This document shows positions 26,094 to 35,218 of a DNA stretch of 64,000 nucleotides, piece by piece. The notes beneath the pieces are model-generated. The model saw nothing but the letters and a program-made list of their open reading frames with translations, did no database searches and was not told the origin of the DNA. A program made the position numbers and the translations under genes. How positions within the stretch are numbered: the first letter of the stretch is position 1; the number at the start of each line of letters is the position of its first letter. Source of the DNA: JAUIET01 sp045105115 (GTDB lineage Bacteria > Pseudomonadota > Gammaproteobacteria > Pseudomonadales > JAUIET01); contig JBGCDE010000036.1 in assembly GCA_045105115.1 (NCBI GenBank), forward strand, positions 57,474 through 121,473, given 5' to 3'.

Positions 26094-26137
26094 ATCGCTT
26101 TCACGTCCGTCTCGTTTACGGGCAAGACGACAGCAAG

Positions 26138-26815
26138 TTACTCGTCAGGATACTTCAGTTCAAAATTATTACGGACACCCAGATAGGCCTCGGCTATTTT
26201 CTCCGGCGTGAACGGCGGTTTAATAAAGCCGTGATAGTCGCCCTTGGGGTTGATCAACATGATTTGCGCACTGTGATCTATCTGGTAGTCATCGCCACCC
26301 CCAGGTACTTTTTGAAACGCGGCATTAAGCTGGCTGGCAAATCGTTGCAAGGCCAGAAATTCGCCAGTCAAACCGACGAAGTCGCTAGAGAAGTAGTTGA
26401 GATACTCTTTGAGTTTTTCAGGCGTGTCTCTGGCAGGGTCCACTGACGCCAGAACAATCTGCGTGCTGTCCAGCAGTTCCGGTTCCAGGGTATTGACCAT
26501 GGTACGCATCTGCGCCAACGTAGCCGGACAGATATCAGGGCAGAAAGTGAAGCCGAAAAACACTAAAGACCAGGTATTTTGAAAACGCTGATAGTCAAAC
26601 ACTTCACCGTTTTGATCAAGTAGTGACACTTGCTCGAAGCGCCGTGGCACATCAAACACTTTCGCGCCCATGGTGTATAGCTTGGCGTCTGATATCGGTG
26701 TAGGAGTGAGCCATCGATTAACGAACAAGCCCATAATAACAGTCATCACCAGTATCAACAGGCCAACCGTTTTCCACACATTGCGTTGCTGGGTTTCGGT
26801 ACGTGAATCACTCAT
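26138..26815 (-). CDS. SCO1/SenC family copper chaperone
   Basis: Membrane-anchored thioredoxin-like protein of 225 residues that delivers copper to the CuA site of cytochrome oxidase. An N-terminal helix (about 16-35) anchors it. The copper ligands are the Cys pair in FTFCPDICP and the His of QIDHSAQ. It is the last gene of the oxidase cluster, 24 bases after ctaB. I chose ATG 26815 rather than the upstream frame extension. Confidence 0.92.
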   Translation of the reverse strand: MSDSRTETQQRNVWKTVGLLILVMTVIMGLFVNRWLTPTPISDAKLYTMGAKVFDVPRRFEQVSLLDQNGEVFDYQRFQNTWSLVFFGFTFCPDICPATLAQMRTMVNTLEPELLDSTQIVLASVDPARDTPEKLKEYLNYFSSDFVGLTGEFLALQRFASQLNAAFQKVPGGGDDYQIDHSAQIMLINPKGDYHGFIKPPFTPEKIAEAYLGVRNNFELKYPDE

Positions 26816-26839
26816 AGCGCATGTCACTTATAGAACGGG

Positions 26840-27754
26840 TTAAAACGTCACAACATAGGTAGGTGCGATCAACCAGTGGTCGATCAACATGATTAGAAAC
26901 AAGGCCATGAGATAGATAATCGAATACTTGAACGAGTCCATCGCAAACTGGGTTTCCTCTCCACGCCACAACAGAATCGACCAATACAAATAGCCAAGGC
27001 CCAGAACCAATGCACCGAGTAGATACAAGCCTCCGCTGAGTCCGGTTGCAAACGGCATTAAACTTGCCGCAAACAACAGCAGCGTATAGAGCAAAACTTG
27101 AAGCTTGGTGAATTCGATACCGTGAGTAACCGGCAACATCGGTATGTCGACCTTCGCGTATTCATCTCTGCGATAAATCGCAAGCGCCCAGAAGTGCGGG
27201 GGCGTCCACGCAAATATAATCAACACCAACAACAATGCGTGCGGATGTACTTCATTAGTAACTGCGGTCCAGCCCAGAAGCGGAGGTGCAGCGCCGGCCA
27301 GACCACCGATCACAATGTTTTGTGGTGTTGCCCTTTTCAAATACAAGGTATAGACAAATGCGTACCCGATCACTGACGCAAACGTCAGTGCAGCGGTTAA
27401 CACATTGGTGAATACCAATAAAATCGCTTGGCCAAGCAGGGTTAATAGCAATGCGAAAATGCCCGCCTCTCGAGGACCAATACGACCCTTGGCAATCGGC
27501 CGTTCCACTGTTCGTGCCATTTGCTGGTCGGCTTTAAAATCCAGCATATGATTAATCGCGGCGGCGGCACCAGCACACAGCGCTATTCCTAAGTTGCCCA
27601 TAATCAGCACATCGATCGGGACCATGCCGCGCACAGCCATGAACATGCCAATCGCTGAGGTTAACAACATCAACAAAACAACATTGGGCTTACACAATTC
27701 GTAGTAATCGCGCATCAAAGAAGTCATGTCTTGAGTTTTGCTGGTGGCAGTCAT
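26840..27754 (-). CDS. ctaB: Protoheme IX farnesyltransferase (heme O synthase)
   Basis: Integral-membrane UbiA-family prenyltransferase of 304 residues that adds a farnesyl group to heme b. The aspartate-rich motif is NHMLDFKADQQM, followed by the conserved RPIAKGRI. Nine hydrophobic helices are visible. It works with CtaA, encoded 2 bases upstream on the same strand, to supply heme A to CoxA. The alternative name is cyoE; the context of ctaA and cox favours ctaB. Confidence 0.95.
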   Translation of the reverse strand: MTATSKTQDMTSLMRDYYELCKPNVVLLMLLTSAIGMFMAVRGMVPIDVLIMGNLGIALCAGAAAAINHMLDFKADQQMARTVERPIAKGRIGPREAGIFALLLTLLGQAILLVFTNVLTAALTFASVIGYAFVYTLYLKRATPQNIVIGGLAGAAPPLLGWTAVTNEVHPHALLLVLIIFAWTPPHFWALAIYRRDEYAKVDIPMLPVTHGIEFTKLQVLLYTLLLFAASLMPFATGLSGGLYLLGALVLGLGYLYWSILLWRGEETQFAMDSFKYSIIYLMALFLIMLIDHWLIAPTYVVTF

Positions 27755-27756
27755 GG

Positions 27757-28791
27757 TTATCTAAGCAATTCCACATTAAAAGTGCGATGCAGTATCGTGA
27801 TCATGCATAGCAATAACACCGCACCCACACCATTATGCGCCACCGCAACGCTGATCGGAAAATGAAAGACGACGTTGCTGATGCCCAAACCTATCTGCAA
27901 CAACAACACGGCTAATGTAATGAGGCTTAATCGTTTAGCAGCGGTTAGCGTACTGGCTGAAAACAATCTGAATATCACTGTCAAAATAAACAAGGAAGCC
28001 ACGATGGCGCCTACGCGGTGCGCAAAGTGGATACTGACACGAGCGTCATTATCCATAGTACCGCCCAGATAGTTAGGCCCAATGCTTTGCAGAAGATTGA
28101 ATCCTTTGGCAAAGTCCATCTCGGGTATCCAGGCTTGTTGGCAGGTTGGAAAATCCGGGCAGGCTACATCGGCATAATTCGATGTAGTCCAACCACCCAG
28201 GGCAATCTGCAGCAGAAGTATAAACGTGGTGAGCAGCGCAAATGGATAGAGTTTGCGTAATTTGCGTTTACCCGGCCCGGCGGTGCGCCATATTCGGCCA
28301 GACAGACGCAAGGTCAGTAGCCAGAGTGTTGCTGCGGTCAGGAAACCTCCTAGCAGGTGCGCGGTTACCACTTGTGGCCACAGTTTCAATGTCACCGTCC
28401 ACATTCCAAATAAACCTTGCACAATGACCAACAGCAATAGGAATATCACATGCCTGAATGGCTGATCTTTGGCCCTGTTACGTGCTGCAATCACCACTAG
28501 CGCAATTGCAAACAAGCCAAGACTGGTAGCCAGGTATCGGTGCACCATTTCAGGCCAGGTTTTGTCATGCTCAACAGGCGCATCTGGAAACAGTTGCTCT
28601 GCGCGCTGCACTTCACTCTCGCTGTTCGGCCACAGTGCATGTCCATAGCAGCCTGGCCAATCAGGACAACCAAGGCCTGCATCCACAAGCCGGGTGAACG
28701 CTCCCAGACCTATCACCACAAACGCAAACAATGTGGCGAATAAGGCGAGGCGAAAGCCAGGTTTGCGAGTACCCAGTATCTTGCTGCTCAT
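27757..28791 (-). CDS. ctaA: Heme A synthase
   Basis: COX15/CtaA membrane oxygenase of 344 residues converting heme O to heme A. It has eight hydrophobic helices and the heme-ligand histidines in EMVHRYLA, TAHLLGGF, IHFAHRVGA and VAHNGVGA. An N-terminal Cys pair motif (GCPDWPGCYG) is present. The stop of the preceding 206-residue gene overlaps its ATG, so the genes are coupled. Confidence 0.94.
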   Translation of the reverse strand: MSSKILGTRKPGFRLALFATLFAFVVIGLGAFTRLVDAGLGCPDWPGCYGHALWPNSESEVQRAEQLFPDAPVEHDKTWPEMVHRYLATSLGLFAIALVVIAARNRAKDQPFRHVIFLLLLVIVQGLFGMWTVTLKLWPQVVTAHLLGGFLTAATLWLLTLRLSGRIWRTAGPGKRKLRKLYPFALLTTFILLLQIALGGWTTSNYADVACPDFPTCQQAWIPEMDFAKGFNLLQSIGPNYLGGTMDNDARVSIHFAHRVGAIVASLFILTVIFRLFSASTLTAAKRLSLITLAVLLLQIGLGISNVVFHFPISVAVAHNGVGAVLLLCMITILHRTFNVELLR

Positions 28792-29408
28792 GGCGCGTAC
28801 TTCAGCAAAAATTTGACGTCTTTCATGGTGTCTTTATAGGTATGTTGATCACCGTAATACATCATGATGAAGCCACGAAAGTCAGCCAGATAATAGCCGC
28901 CTGTGGTTGCTGTAGCGGCTGCCGTGTCATGCGCAGCCAACGCTTGTTCAAGCTTGGCCCAAGAGATGTCTTGCACCTTCAGATCATTGTGTTCTTCGCT
29001 CAGCAAGGCTTGAAAATCGGAATCCAGTTCGGTGCCCGCTTCTTTTAGTAACAAGCGTTGAATTTTGTGCGTGTGCTTACCAAGAGCCGTTCGTATTTGC
29101 CGAGTGAGGTACAAACGCTGCTCGCAGGCCTCATCGCAGACCGACCGACTGGGCAGTAAAAAAAACCATTGCAGATTTTCACGACTGGCGACCAGATCCG
29201 CTCCCTCTGGCAGCAGCTCATTGACCTGCAAGGGTGGATTAATCAAGGTGCCCTTGTTCGAGGTACCGGTGGGCATACCAACGCCGGAATAGAAAATAAA
29301 CCAGGCGACTAGCATCAATACAAATGGCACAAGAATCAAAATCAACAGCTTTATTTTGTTCGAGCGAATCTCTTGTTCAGACAGGGTTGGCGATGTGTTG
29401 TCAGTCAA
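28788..29408 (-). CDS. Membrane-anchored protein of the cox cluster, unknown role
   Basis: Protein of 206 residues with one N-terminal transmembrane helix (about 20-45) and a periplasmic domain. The domain has a Cys pair in SVCDEACEQRLY and thioredoxin-like features such as DFRGFIMMYYG near the C-terminus, so it may be a divergent Sco-like or thioredoxin-fold assembly factor. Pseudomonas has an uncharacterised gene at the same place between surf1 and ctaA. The assignment to oxidase assembly is by position. Confidence 0.8.
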   Translation of the reverse strand: MTDNTSPTLSEQEIRSNKIKLLILILVPFVLMLVAWFIFYSGVGMPTGTSNKGTLINPPLQVNELLPEGADLVASRENLQWFFLLPSRSVCDEACEQRLYLTRQIRTALGKHTHKIQRLLLKEAGTELDSDFQALLSEEHNDLKVQDISWAKLEQALAAHDTAAATATTGGYYLADFRGFIMMYYGDQHTYKDTMKDVKFLLKYAP

Positions 29409-29458
29409 TACTCTTCCTTTCGCGTCACGAGTTTGTGTTACTGATGTGTGTTATGCGG

Positions 29459-30190
29459 TTAAGTCCTGGAAGGGCTTTTTTCCAGGCTTCGCAATACATA
29501 AAACACCATCAGTGCAAATGCCATCGCAAACCATTGGATAGCATAGGCCTGATGCTTCTCAGGCCGTGTGTTAATAGCTGGCCACTGTATCTGCAGAGCG
29601 GCGGCGGAACCTTCTTCCAGACGCAACAAGTGCGGAAAGCTTTGCTGTGGAAGGCTCAATCGCTGCAATTCGGCCATGTCAATCTGCTGGGCAATTATCG
29701 GGGTCCGAGAGCCCACACTCAAGGATTGATTGGACAATATGAACGGCTCACCCAGCGGTATGTATACGTGCGCCTGCAGGCTAATGGATTCAGCCGGACT
29801 GTTTGGTTCAGGTAAATCTTGCCGCGTTCTGCCCGCTCTAATCCAACCCCGATTCACCCAGGCGACCCTTGAGTCGCTCAAAACGGCCTTTTGTATGACC
29901 TCATAACCAACAACACCGTCAATGATCTTATTGTCCAGCAAGATCATTGGATGCGATTGCAATTCAACGTTGAGCTGTACGCGTCTATAAGACGCATCAT
30001 CAGCCTCTAAGCGTTGCCACTGGTTTTGCAAAGACAAGGGTGGTGCAGAAATACGCTGCTGGTAAATATCCAGAATAGCCAATTTCTGTTGTTGGCGATC
30101 CAGCTGCCAAAAGCCCAAGCCAACCAGCAGCGGCAGCAGAAAGGCTGTTAACAGGGTTGTTTTCAGCTCAGGTTTAAATCGGGTGACCAC
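29459..30190 (-). CDS. SURF1 family oxidase assembly protein
   Basis: Protein of 243 residues with two transmembrane helices, one at each end (about 11-26 and 218-236), around a periplasmic domain. Family marks are LGFWQLDRQQQK after helix 1 and VNRGWIRAG in the middle. SURF1 helps insert heme A into CoxA. The start is a GTG. It lies downstream of coxC in the cluster, with the convergent-facing DUF2909 gene between on the other strand. Confidence 0.9.
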   Translation of the reverse strand: MVTRFKPELKTTLLTAFLLPLLVGLGFWQLDRQQQKLAILDIYQQRISAPPLSLQNQWQRLEADDASYRRVQLNVELQSHPMILLDNKIIDGVVGYEVIQKAVLSDSRVAWVNRGWIRAGRTRQDLPEPNSPAESISLQAHVYIPLGEPFILSNQSLSVGSRTPIIAQQIDMAELQRLSLPQQSFPHLLRLEEGSAAALQIQWPAINTRPEKHQAYAIQWFAMAFALMVFYVLRSLEKSPSRT

Positions 30191-30270
30191 AGTTGGTTTC
30201 TCTGCTTGTCTCGCTCGCGTTGCGCTACGCCAGTGTAGTGTATTGCCTGGTATGCATATACACTACCGCG

Positions 30271-30501
30271 ATGTGGATTCGAACAACCGTAGCCGTACTG
30301 CTTATAGCCCTTGTCATCAGTTTGTTTAGTGGCCTGTTCTTCTTTATGAAAGATCAGGGTTCAACAAAGCGAACATACTATTCGCTGGGCACTCGCCTGG
30401 TCATTGCGGTTCTGTTGTTTGCGGTGACCGGCTATGGACTGTATACCGGCGAGCTGGGCAATCAGGTGCCATGGAATATACCGCCAGCAGTCGCTGAATA
30501 A
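30271..30501 (+). CDS. Twin-transmembrane DUF2909 protein
   Basis: Protein of 76 residues with two transmembrane helices (about 4-24 and 43-61) linked by a short charged loop with KDQGSTKRTYYSLG. DUF2909 genes are typically found beside coxC and surf1. It is the only plus-strand gene in the cox block. The ATG at 30271 gives the normal family length. Function is unknown. Confidence 0.8.
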   Translation: MWIRTTVAVLLIALVISLFSGLFFFMKDQGSTKRTYYSLGTRLVIAVLLFAVTGYGLYTGELGNQVPWNIPPAVAE

Positions 30502-30524
30502 AAACGGGCGACCAAGGCCGCCCG
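30499..30524 (-). terminator. Intrinsic terminator downstream of coxC
   Basis: On the minus strand a CGGGCG/CGCCCG stem with an 8-base loop is followed by TTTTTATT. It lies 29 bases after the coxC stop and would separate the oxidase subunit genes from surf1 and beyond; its 5' side overlaps the end of the DUF2909 gene region. Confidence 0.8.
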
Positions 30525-30552
30525 ATTCTCAAAGTTTGGTGTAAGCCAACGC

Positions 30553-31530
30553 TTAGAATATGTAAACGAAGAACACCAAGCCTACCCAGACCACGTCAAC
30601 AAAGTGCCAATACCAGGAGGCTGCTTCAAAACCAAAGTGATCTTCTGGTGTGAAGTGATCGCGTTGGGTTGCACGCAGCCACATCACTAGCAACATAAAT
30701 GCACCGATACATACGTGGAAGCCGTGGAAACCGGTCAACATGAAGAACGTAGATCCGTAAATGCCGGCATCCAGGGTTAAACCATAATGCTGATAGGCTT
30801 CATAATATTCGTAAGCCTGCAGGCATACAAAAATCATTCCCAGCAACACAGTGATGCCCAACCAGAGCTTCATCTTCTTTTTGTTGCCTTCTTTCAAGGC
30901 GTGATGAGCAATATGAACTGTGCCACTTGAGGTCAACAGAATGATGGTATTCCATAATGGCAACCAGCCGAACATAGCGGCGAAACCCGGGAAAGCCATG
31001 TGCTTATCTGGACCACTGAACTCATTGTTCATGGCTGTGAGCTGTCCGCCAGCGGCTTCAGCGGCCTGCTGAGGTGTAATCATCATTGGCCAGTCGTATT
31101 GAAAGCCCTGCCACAACAAATTGGTAATACCTTTGTCACCTTCGCCGCCCAACCAGGGGCCTGCCAGGTTACGAACGTAAAAGAGCGCACCAAAGAATGC
31201 GAAAAAGAACATTACTTCAGAGAAAATGAACCACATCATGCCCATTACGTAAGAACGCTTGAGCTGCGCACTTGGCAAACCTTGCAGATTTTCGCGAATA
31301 GTGGTGCTGAACCATACGTACAGCACGGCGGAAAAACCGACAAAACCAAAGATCAGTATCCAGTGTACCCAGTCACCCTGAAAGGTGGCCGGCATATCAC
31401 TCATATTATTAAACAGCGTAGCCGCGCCATACACGGTGATGAACAGAAACAGGCTGGCAAAAATTGGCAGCTTGCTGCTTTCGGGTACGTAATAATGCTC
31501 GTAATCGCTATTACTATTGCTTGACGACAT
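30553..31530 (-). CDS. coxC: Cytochrome c oxidase subunit III
   Basis: Membrane subunit of 325 residues with seven hydrophobic helices. It carries the conserved GFHGFHVCIG and the C-terminal WHFVDVVWVGLF-type ending (WHFVDVVWVGLVFF). There is a longer loop between helices 2 and 3, seen in Pseudomonas-type subunit III. ATG 31530 is chosen; an upstream extension is not supported. It follows ctaG on the minus strand. Confidence 0.95.
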   Translation of the reverse strand: MSSSNSNSDYEHYYVPESSKLPIFASLFLFITVYGAATLFNNMSDMPATFQGDWVHWILIFGFVGFSAVLYVWFSTTIRENLQGLPSAQLKRSYVMGMMWFIFSEVMFFFAFFGALFYVRNLAGPWLGGEGDKGITNLLWQGFQYDWPMMITPQQAAEAAGGQLTAMNNEFSGPDKHMAFPGFAAMFGWLPLWNTIILLTSSGTVHIAHHALKEGNKKKMKLWLGITVLLGMIFVCLQAYEYYEAYQHYGLTLDAGIYGSTFFMLTGFHGFHVCIGAFMLLVMWLRATQRDHFTPEDHFGFEAASWYWHFVDVVWVGLVFFVYIF

Positions 31531-31559
31531 TAGATGGCTCCATCGCAAAGGTCTTCAGT

Positions 31560-32138
31560 TTAAATCGTTCCTACCGCCTGCTTCGTATCAGCGTCAGCGT
31601 TTACAGCAGCGGTTTTAAAACTCTCGGTGACATCAAACAGCGTATACGCCAGAGTGATGGTTTTAACGTCTTTGGGTAAATCAACGTCAACAATAAAACG
31701 CAGTGGCATCAAAGTTTCACTGCGTCCGTCGAGTGGCTGCTGGTTAAAGCAAAAGCACTCGGTTTTATGAAAATATTCTGCCGCTTTAAACGGCACAACA
31801 CTCGGTACGGCTTGCGCAACCATAGACACCGGTCTTGGGTTTCGCGCAAAAAATTCTGTGCTAACCGCTTCGCCAGGGTGAACCTTCATAGAGCTTACCG
31901 CGGGTGTGAATTCCCACGGCATATTCTCATTGTTGGTCGCCACAAACTGCACGGTTACCGTGCGGCTGGTATCAACAACTACATCAACCGCAGTGTAGGC
32001 GGTATCAGAGGTTTTGCCATTCAAGCCGGTGATGTCACAAAACACATCGTAAATCGGTACCAGCGCAAAGCCGAACGCAAACATGCCCACTACAGCGAAC
32101 AGTGAATTGCGAACGGTTTTTTTAACTGACTGATCCAT
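31560..32138 (-). CDS. ctaG: Cytochrome c oxidase assembly protein CtaG (Cox11)
   Basis: Copper chaperone of 192 residues that loads the CuB centre of CoxA. A single N-terminal helix (about 10-30) is followed by a periplasmic immunoglobulin-like domain with the copper motif CFCFNQQPL and the conserved YNMT-like region YKVF replaced here by VPIYDVFCDI. It sits between coxA and coxC, as in Pseudomonas and Rhodobacter. Confidence 0.94.
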   Translation of the reverse strand: MDQSVKKTVRNSLFAVVGMFAFGFALVPIYDVFCDITGLNGKTSDTAYTAVDVVVDTSRTVTVQFVATNNENMPWEFTPAVSSMKVHPGEAVSTEFFARNPRPVSMVAQAVPSVVPFKAAEYFHKTECFCFNQQPLDGRSETLMPLRFIVDVDLPKDVKTITLAYTLFDVTESFKTAAVNADADTKQAVGTI

Positions 32139-32163
32139 GATGTCTCTGCAGTGCGCTCTGTGA

Positions 32164-33717
32164 CTACTTCACTTCCGGTGGTGTGGTGAAGGTGTGATAA
32201 GGCGCTGGTGATGGAATTGTCCACTCCAGACCTTCAGCACTTTCCCAAACCTGGTCAGTCGCTTTCTTGCCACCCATGATGGTTTTGATCACGATGAACA
32301 TAAAGAACACCTGCGACGCACCGAACAGGAAGGCACCCATACTGGCAATCATATTAAAGTCAGCGAACTGCAAGGCATAATCCGGAATACGACGTGGCAT
32401 GCCGGCCAAACCCACAAAGTGCATTGGGAAGAAGGTCACGTTCAGACCAACAAATGACAACCAGAAGTGTGTTTTGCCTAGCGTTTCGTCGTACATGTTG
32501 CCGCACCACTTAGGCAACCAGTAATACACCGCCGCCATGATGCCGAAGATCGCTCCCGGTACCAGTACGTAGTGGAAATGAGCCACCACAAAGTAGGTGT
32601 CGTGATACTGGAAGTCAGCCGGTGCGATGGCAAGCATCAATCCGGAGAAGCCGCCAATGGTGAACAAAATCACGAACGCAATTGAAAACAGCATAGGCGT
32701 TTCAAAACTGATCGAGCCACGGAACATCGTGGTTACCCAGTTAAATACCTTCACACCTGTTGGTACAGCAATCAACATGGTTGCCCACATGAAGAACAAC
32801 TCGCCCGCGATCGGCATGCCCACTGTGAACATGTGATGCGCCCAAACAATGAATGATAGAAAGGCGATAGAAGCCGTTGCATACACCATTGAGTCGTAGC
32901 CAAACAAGGGCTTGCGCGAAAAGGTTGGAATAATCTGCGACACAATACCGAAAGCTGGCAGAATCATGATGTACACCTCAGGGTGCCCGAAGAACCAGAA
33001 TATGTGCTGGAACAGTACCGGGTCACCGCCGCCAGCCGCGCTAAAGAAGCTGGTACCGAAGTGAATATCCATCAACATCATTGTGACCACACCCGCAAGC
33101 ACAGGCATAACCGCAATGAGCAGATAAGCAGTAATAAACCAGGTCCACACAAACAGCGGCATTTTCATGTACGTCATGCCAGGAGCACGCAGGTTCATGA
33201 TGGTCGCGATGATGTTAATAGAACCCATAATCGACGACGCACCCATGATGTGCACGGCGAAAATAAAGAAGGTCACACTGGGCGGCGCATAGGTTGTCGA
33301 CAGCGGTGCGTAGAAGGTCCAGCCAAAGTTTGGCGCGCCCCCTTCAACAAACAGCGATGACAACATCATGAAAAATGCAAACGGCAGAATCCAGAAGCTC
33401 CAGTTGTTCATGCGCGGCAGCGCCATGTCCGGAGCACCAATCATCATCGGCACCAACCAGTTTGCCAAGCCCACGAAGGCCGGCATAACCGCACCAAAGA
33501 CCATTACAAGGCCATGCATGGTGGTCATCTGGTTAAAGAATTCGGGCTGCACAATTTGCAGGCCGGGCTCGAACAACTCGGCTCGAATCACCAGGGCGAA
33601 AATACCGCCAATCAAAAACATGGCGAAGCTGAACCAAAGGTACAGTGTGCCAATGTCTTTATGGTTGGTTGTAAAAAGCCACCGGCTTAAGCCTTTAGCT
33701 GGACCATGATCTCCCAT
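32164..33717 (-). CDS. coxA: Cytochrome c oxidase subunit I
   Basis: Heme-copper oxidase catalytic subunit of 517 residues with twelve helices, binding heme a, heme a3 and CuB. Ligand motifs include MTMHGLVMV (low-spin heme His), FGHPEVYIMIL (CuB His and the cross-linked Tyr), WAHHMFTVG (two CuB His) and FVVAHFHYVLVPG (heme a3 and heme a His). It is an aa3-type A-family oxidase. ATG 33717 has AGAGGAA upstream and gives the normal N-terminus; the frame extends to 33822. Confidence 0.97.
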   Translation of the reverse strand: MGDHGPAKGLSRWLFTTNHKDIGTLYLWFSFAMFLIGGIFALVIRAELFEPGLQIVQPEFFNQMTTMHGLVMVFGAVMPAFVGLANWLVPMMIGAPDMALPRMNNWSFWILPFAFFMMLSSLFVEGGAPNFGWTFYAPLSTTYAPPSVTFFIFAVHIMGASSIMGSINIIATIMNLRAPGMTYMKMPLFVWTWFITAYLLIAVMPVLAGVVTMMLMDIHFGTSFFSAAGGGDPVLFQHIFWFFGHPEVYIMILPAFGIVSQIIPTFSRKPLFGYDSMVYATASIAFLSFIVWAHHMFTVGMPIAGELFFMWATMLIAVPTGVKVFNWVTTMFRGSISFETPMLFSIAFVILFTIGGFSGLMLAIAPADFQYHDTYFVVAHFHYVLVPGAIFGIMAAVYYWLPKWCGNMYDETLGKTHFWLSFVGLNVTFFPMHFVGLAGMPRRIPDYALQFADFNMIASMGAFLFGASQVFFMFIVIKTIMGGKKATDQVWESAEGLEWTIPSPAPYHTFTTPPEVK

Positions 33718-33755
33718 TGTGGGTTCCTCTCTTTTTAAGCGCCGCGAGGCGACGA

Positions 33756-34910
33756 TTAATTTGCTTGCTTGAAGTTGTATACGTCTACCGGCTGTACGCT
33801 GTCGCCCATATTGTTGCCCCAAGAGTTGCGGGCATAGGTTACAACGGCAGCTAACTCAATTTCATTCAATTGCGCGCCAAAAGCCTGCATCGCAGTACCG
33901 GATACACCGTTGACCATCACTGACAAGTGCTGATCCATCGGACCAGTGGCGATAGGACTGCCAGCAATTGCATTACCAACACCACCTTCACCGTTGGCAC
34001 CATGGCACACAACACATTGCTTGTTGTAAACGTCACGTCCTGCGTCCATCAACTCGTCAAAGCTTTTCTCTTGCTTGATCAGCTGTGCCAGTTCGGCCGC
34101 TTCGGCCTGTCGGGCACCCAACCAACTGTTGTATTCCGATTTTTCCACCGCGTTAACAACAATCGGCATAAAGCCGTGGTCACGGCCGCACAGTTCGGCG
34201 CATTGGCCTCTGTACACACCTTCTTCTTCCACAATCGTCCAGGCGGTATTAATGAAGCCTGGAATCGCGTCTTGCTTAACCGCAAACGCGGGCACCCACC
34301 AAGCGTGTATTACGTCATTGGCAGTGATCAAAAAGCGTACTTTAGTATCGGTAGGAATCACCAGAGGGTTGTCGACTTCGAGCAAGTAATGCTCACCTTT
34401 GGGCTCGATGTTGTTGATCTCACCACGCGACGTACGCATGTTACTGAAGAAGCTGACGCCTTCGTCCATGTATTCGTACTTCCATTTCCACTGATAACCA
34501 GTGACTAACACGCTCACTTCAGCGTCTTCGGCGTCGTCGTACATTTCAATAAGCATGCTGGATGCTGGTATACCCATAGCAATCAGAATGATTGCCGGAA
34601 TAACCGTCCATGCAATTTCAATGGTCGTACTTTCATGGAAAGTCGCCGGCTTAACGCCTCTTGAATGGCGATACTTATACATTGAATAAAACATGACACC
34701 GAAAACCAAAATTCCGATGACAACGCATATCCAGAAAATCAGCATGTGCAGGTCGTAAATACCGCGACTGATCTCAGTCACGCCCTGCGTCATGTTTACG
34801 CCCCAGCGTTCTGCCGGTTCCGCCATAGCAGCCGCGCTGCCCAGCATTAAGCCAGCACCCGCAAGCGCTTTACGCGCAGGTGTAAGTGACTTAGAAAGAT
34901 CTAATGACAT
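33756..34910 (-). CDS. coxB: Cytochrome c oxidase subunit II with cytochrome c domain
   Basis: Subunit of 384 residues. After a signal sequence and two helices (about 55-80 and 95-120) the CuA domain has DVIHAWWVPAF, then CAELCGRDHGFM with the two Cys, His and Met ligands. A C-terminal cytochrome c domain (about 295-375) carries CVVCH and a Met in GTAMQAFG, so electrons can pass internally from c-type heme to CuA. Pseudomonas CoxB is built the same way. First gene of the cox operon, with 308 bases upstream before the divergent MATE gene. ATG 34910 chosen. Confidence 0.95.
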   Translation of the reverse strand: MSLDLSKSLTPARKALAGAGLMLGSAAAMAEPAERWGVNMTQGVTEISRGIYDLHMLIFWICVVIGILVFGVMFYSMYKYRHSRGVKPATFHESTTIEIAWTVIPAIILIAMGIPASSMLIEMYDDAEDAEVSVLVTGYQWKWKYEYMDEGVSFFSNMRTSRGEINNIEPKGEHYLLEVDNPLVIPTDTKVRFLITANDVIHAWWVPAFAVKQDAIPGFINTAWTIVEEEGVYRGQCAELCGRDHGFMPIVVNAVEKSEYNSWLGARQAEAAELAQLIKQEKSFDELMDAGRDVYNKQCVVCHGANGEGGVGNAIAGSPIATGPMDQHLSVMVNGVSGTAMQAFGAQLNEIELAAVVTYARNSWGNNMGDSVQPVDVYNFKQAN

Positions 34911-35218
34911 TGATCTTGACCCCATATCAAATGTTAAAGAAACCGATGACCACAAACACTGCACTAGAGTGCTTGTTGGCTACAAAGGTTTGTGTTTGCA
35001 AAAATAAGCTTTCCATTGCCTGAGACTGTCTTTCCCTGTTCGGTCTGGCAAAACTATGCAAGTATAGCAAAAGTCGATTGCGTACCGCTAGCCTGTATAC
35101 ACTGAGAACTAATGCCCTTTATGTGTAATTCCAACCATTAATCCGCTTTTTCTAAAGCGCTTAGTAAGAGATAAACCCGATTATTTACCATCGAATCTGG
35201 GCGCTGGCCTGGCCACTG
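34911..35218. other. Divergent promoter region of coxB and the MATE gene
   Basis: About 308 bases between two divergent genes. It must hold both promoters. A small hairpin (CGCTTT/AAAGCG, 35144-35159) lies close to the MATE gene, but I see no strong -35/-10 pair or recognisable operator. The last 40 or so bases are probably coding (see the MATE entry). Confidence 0.5.
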
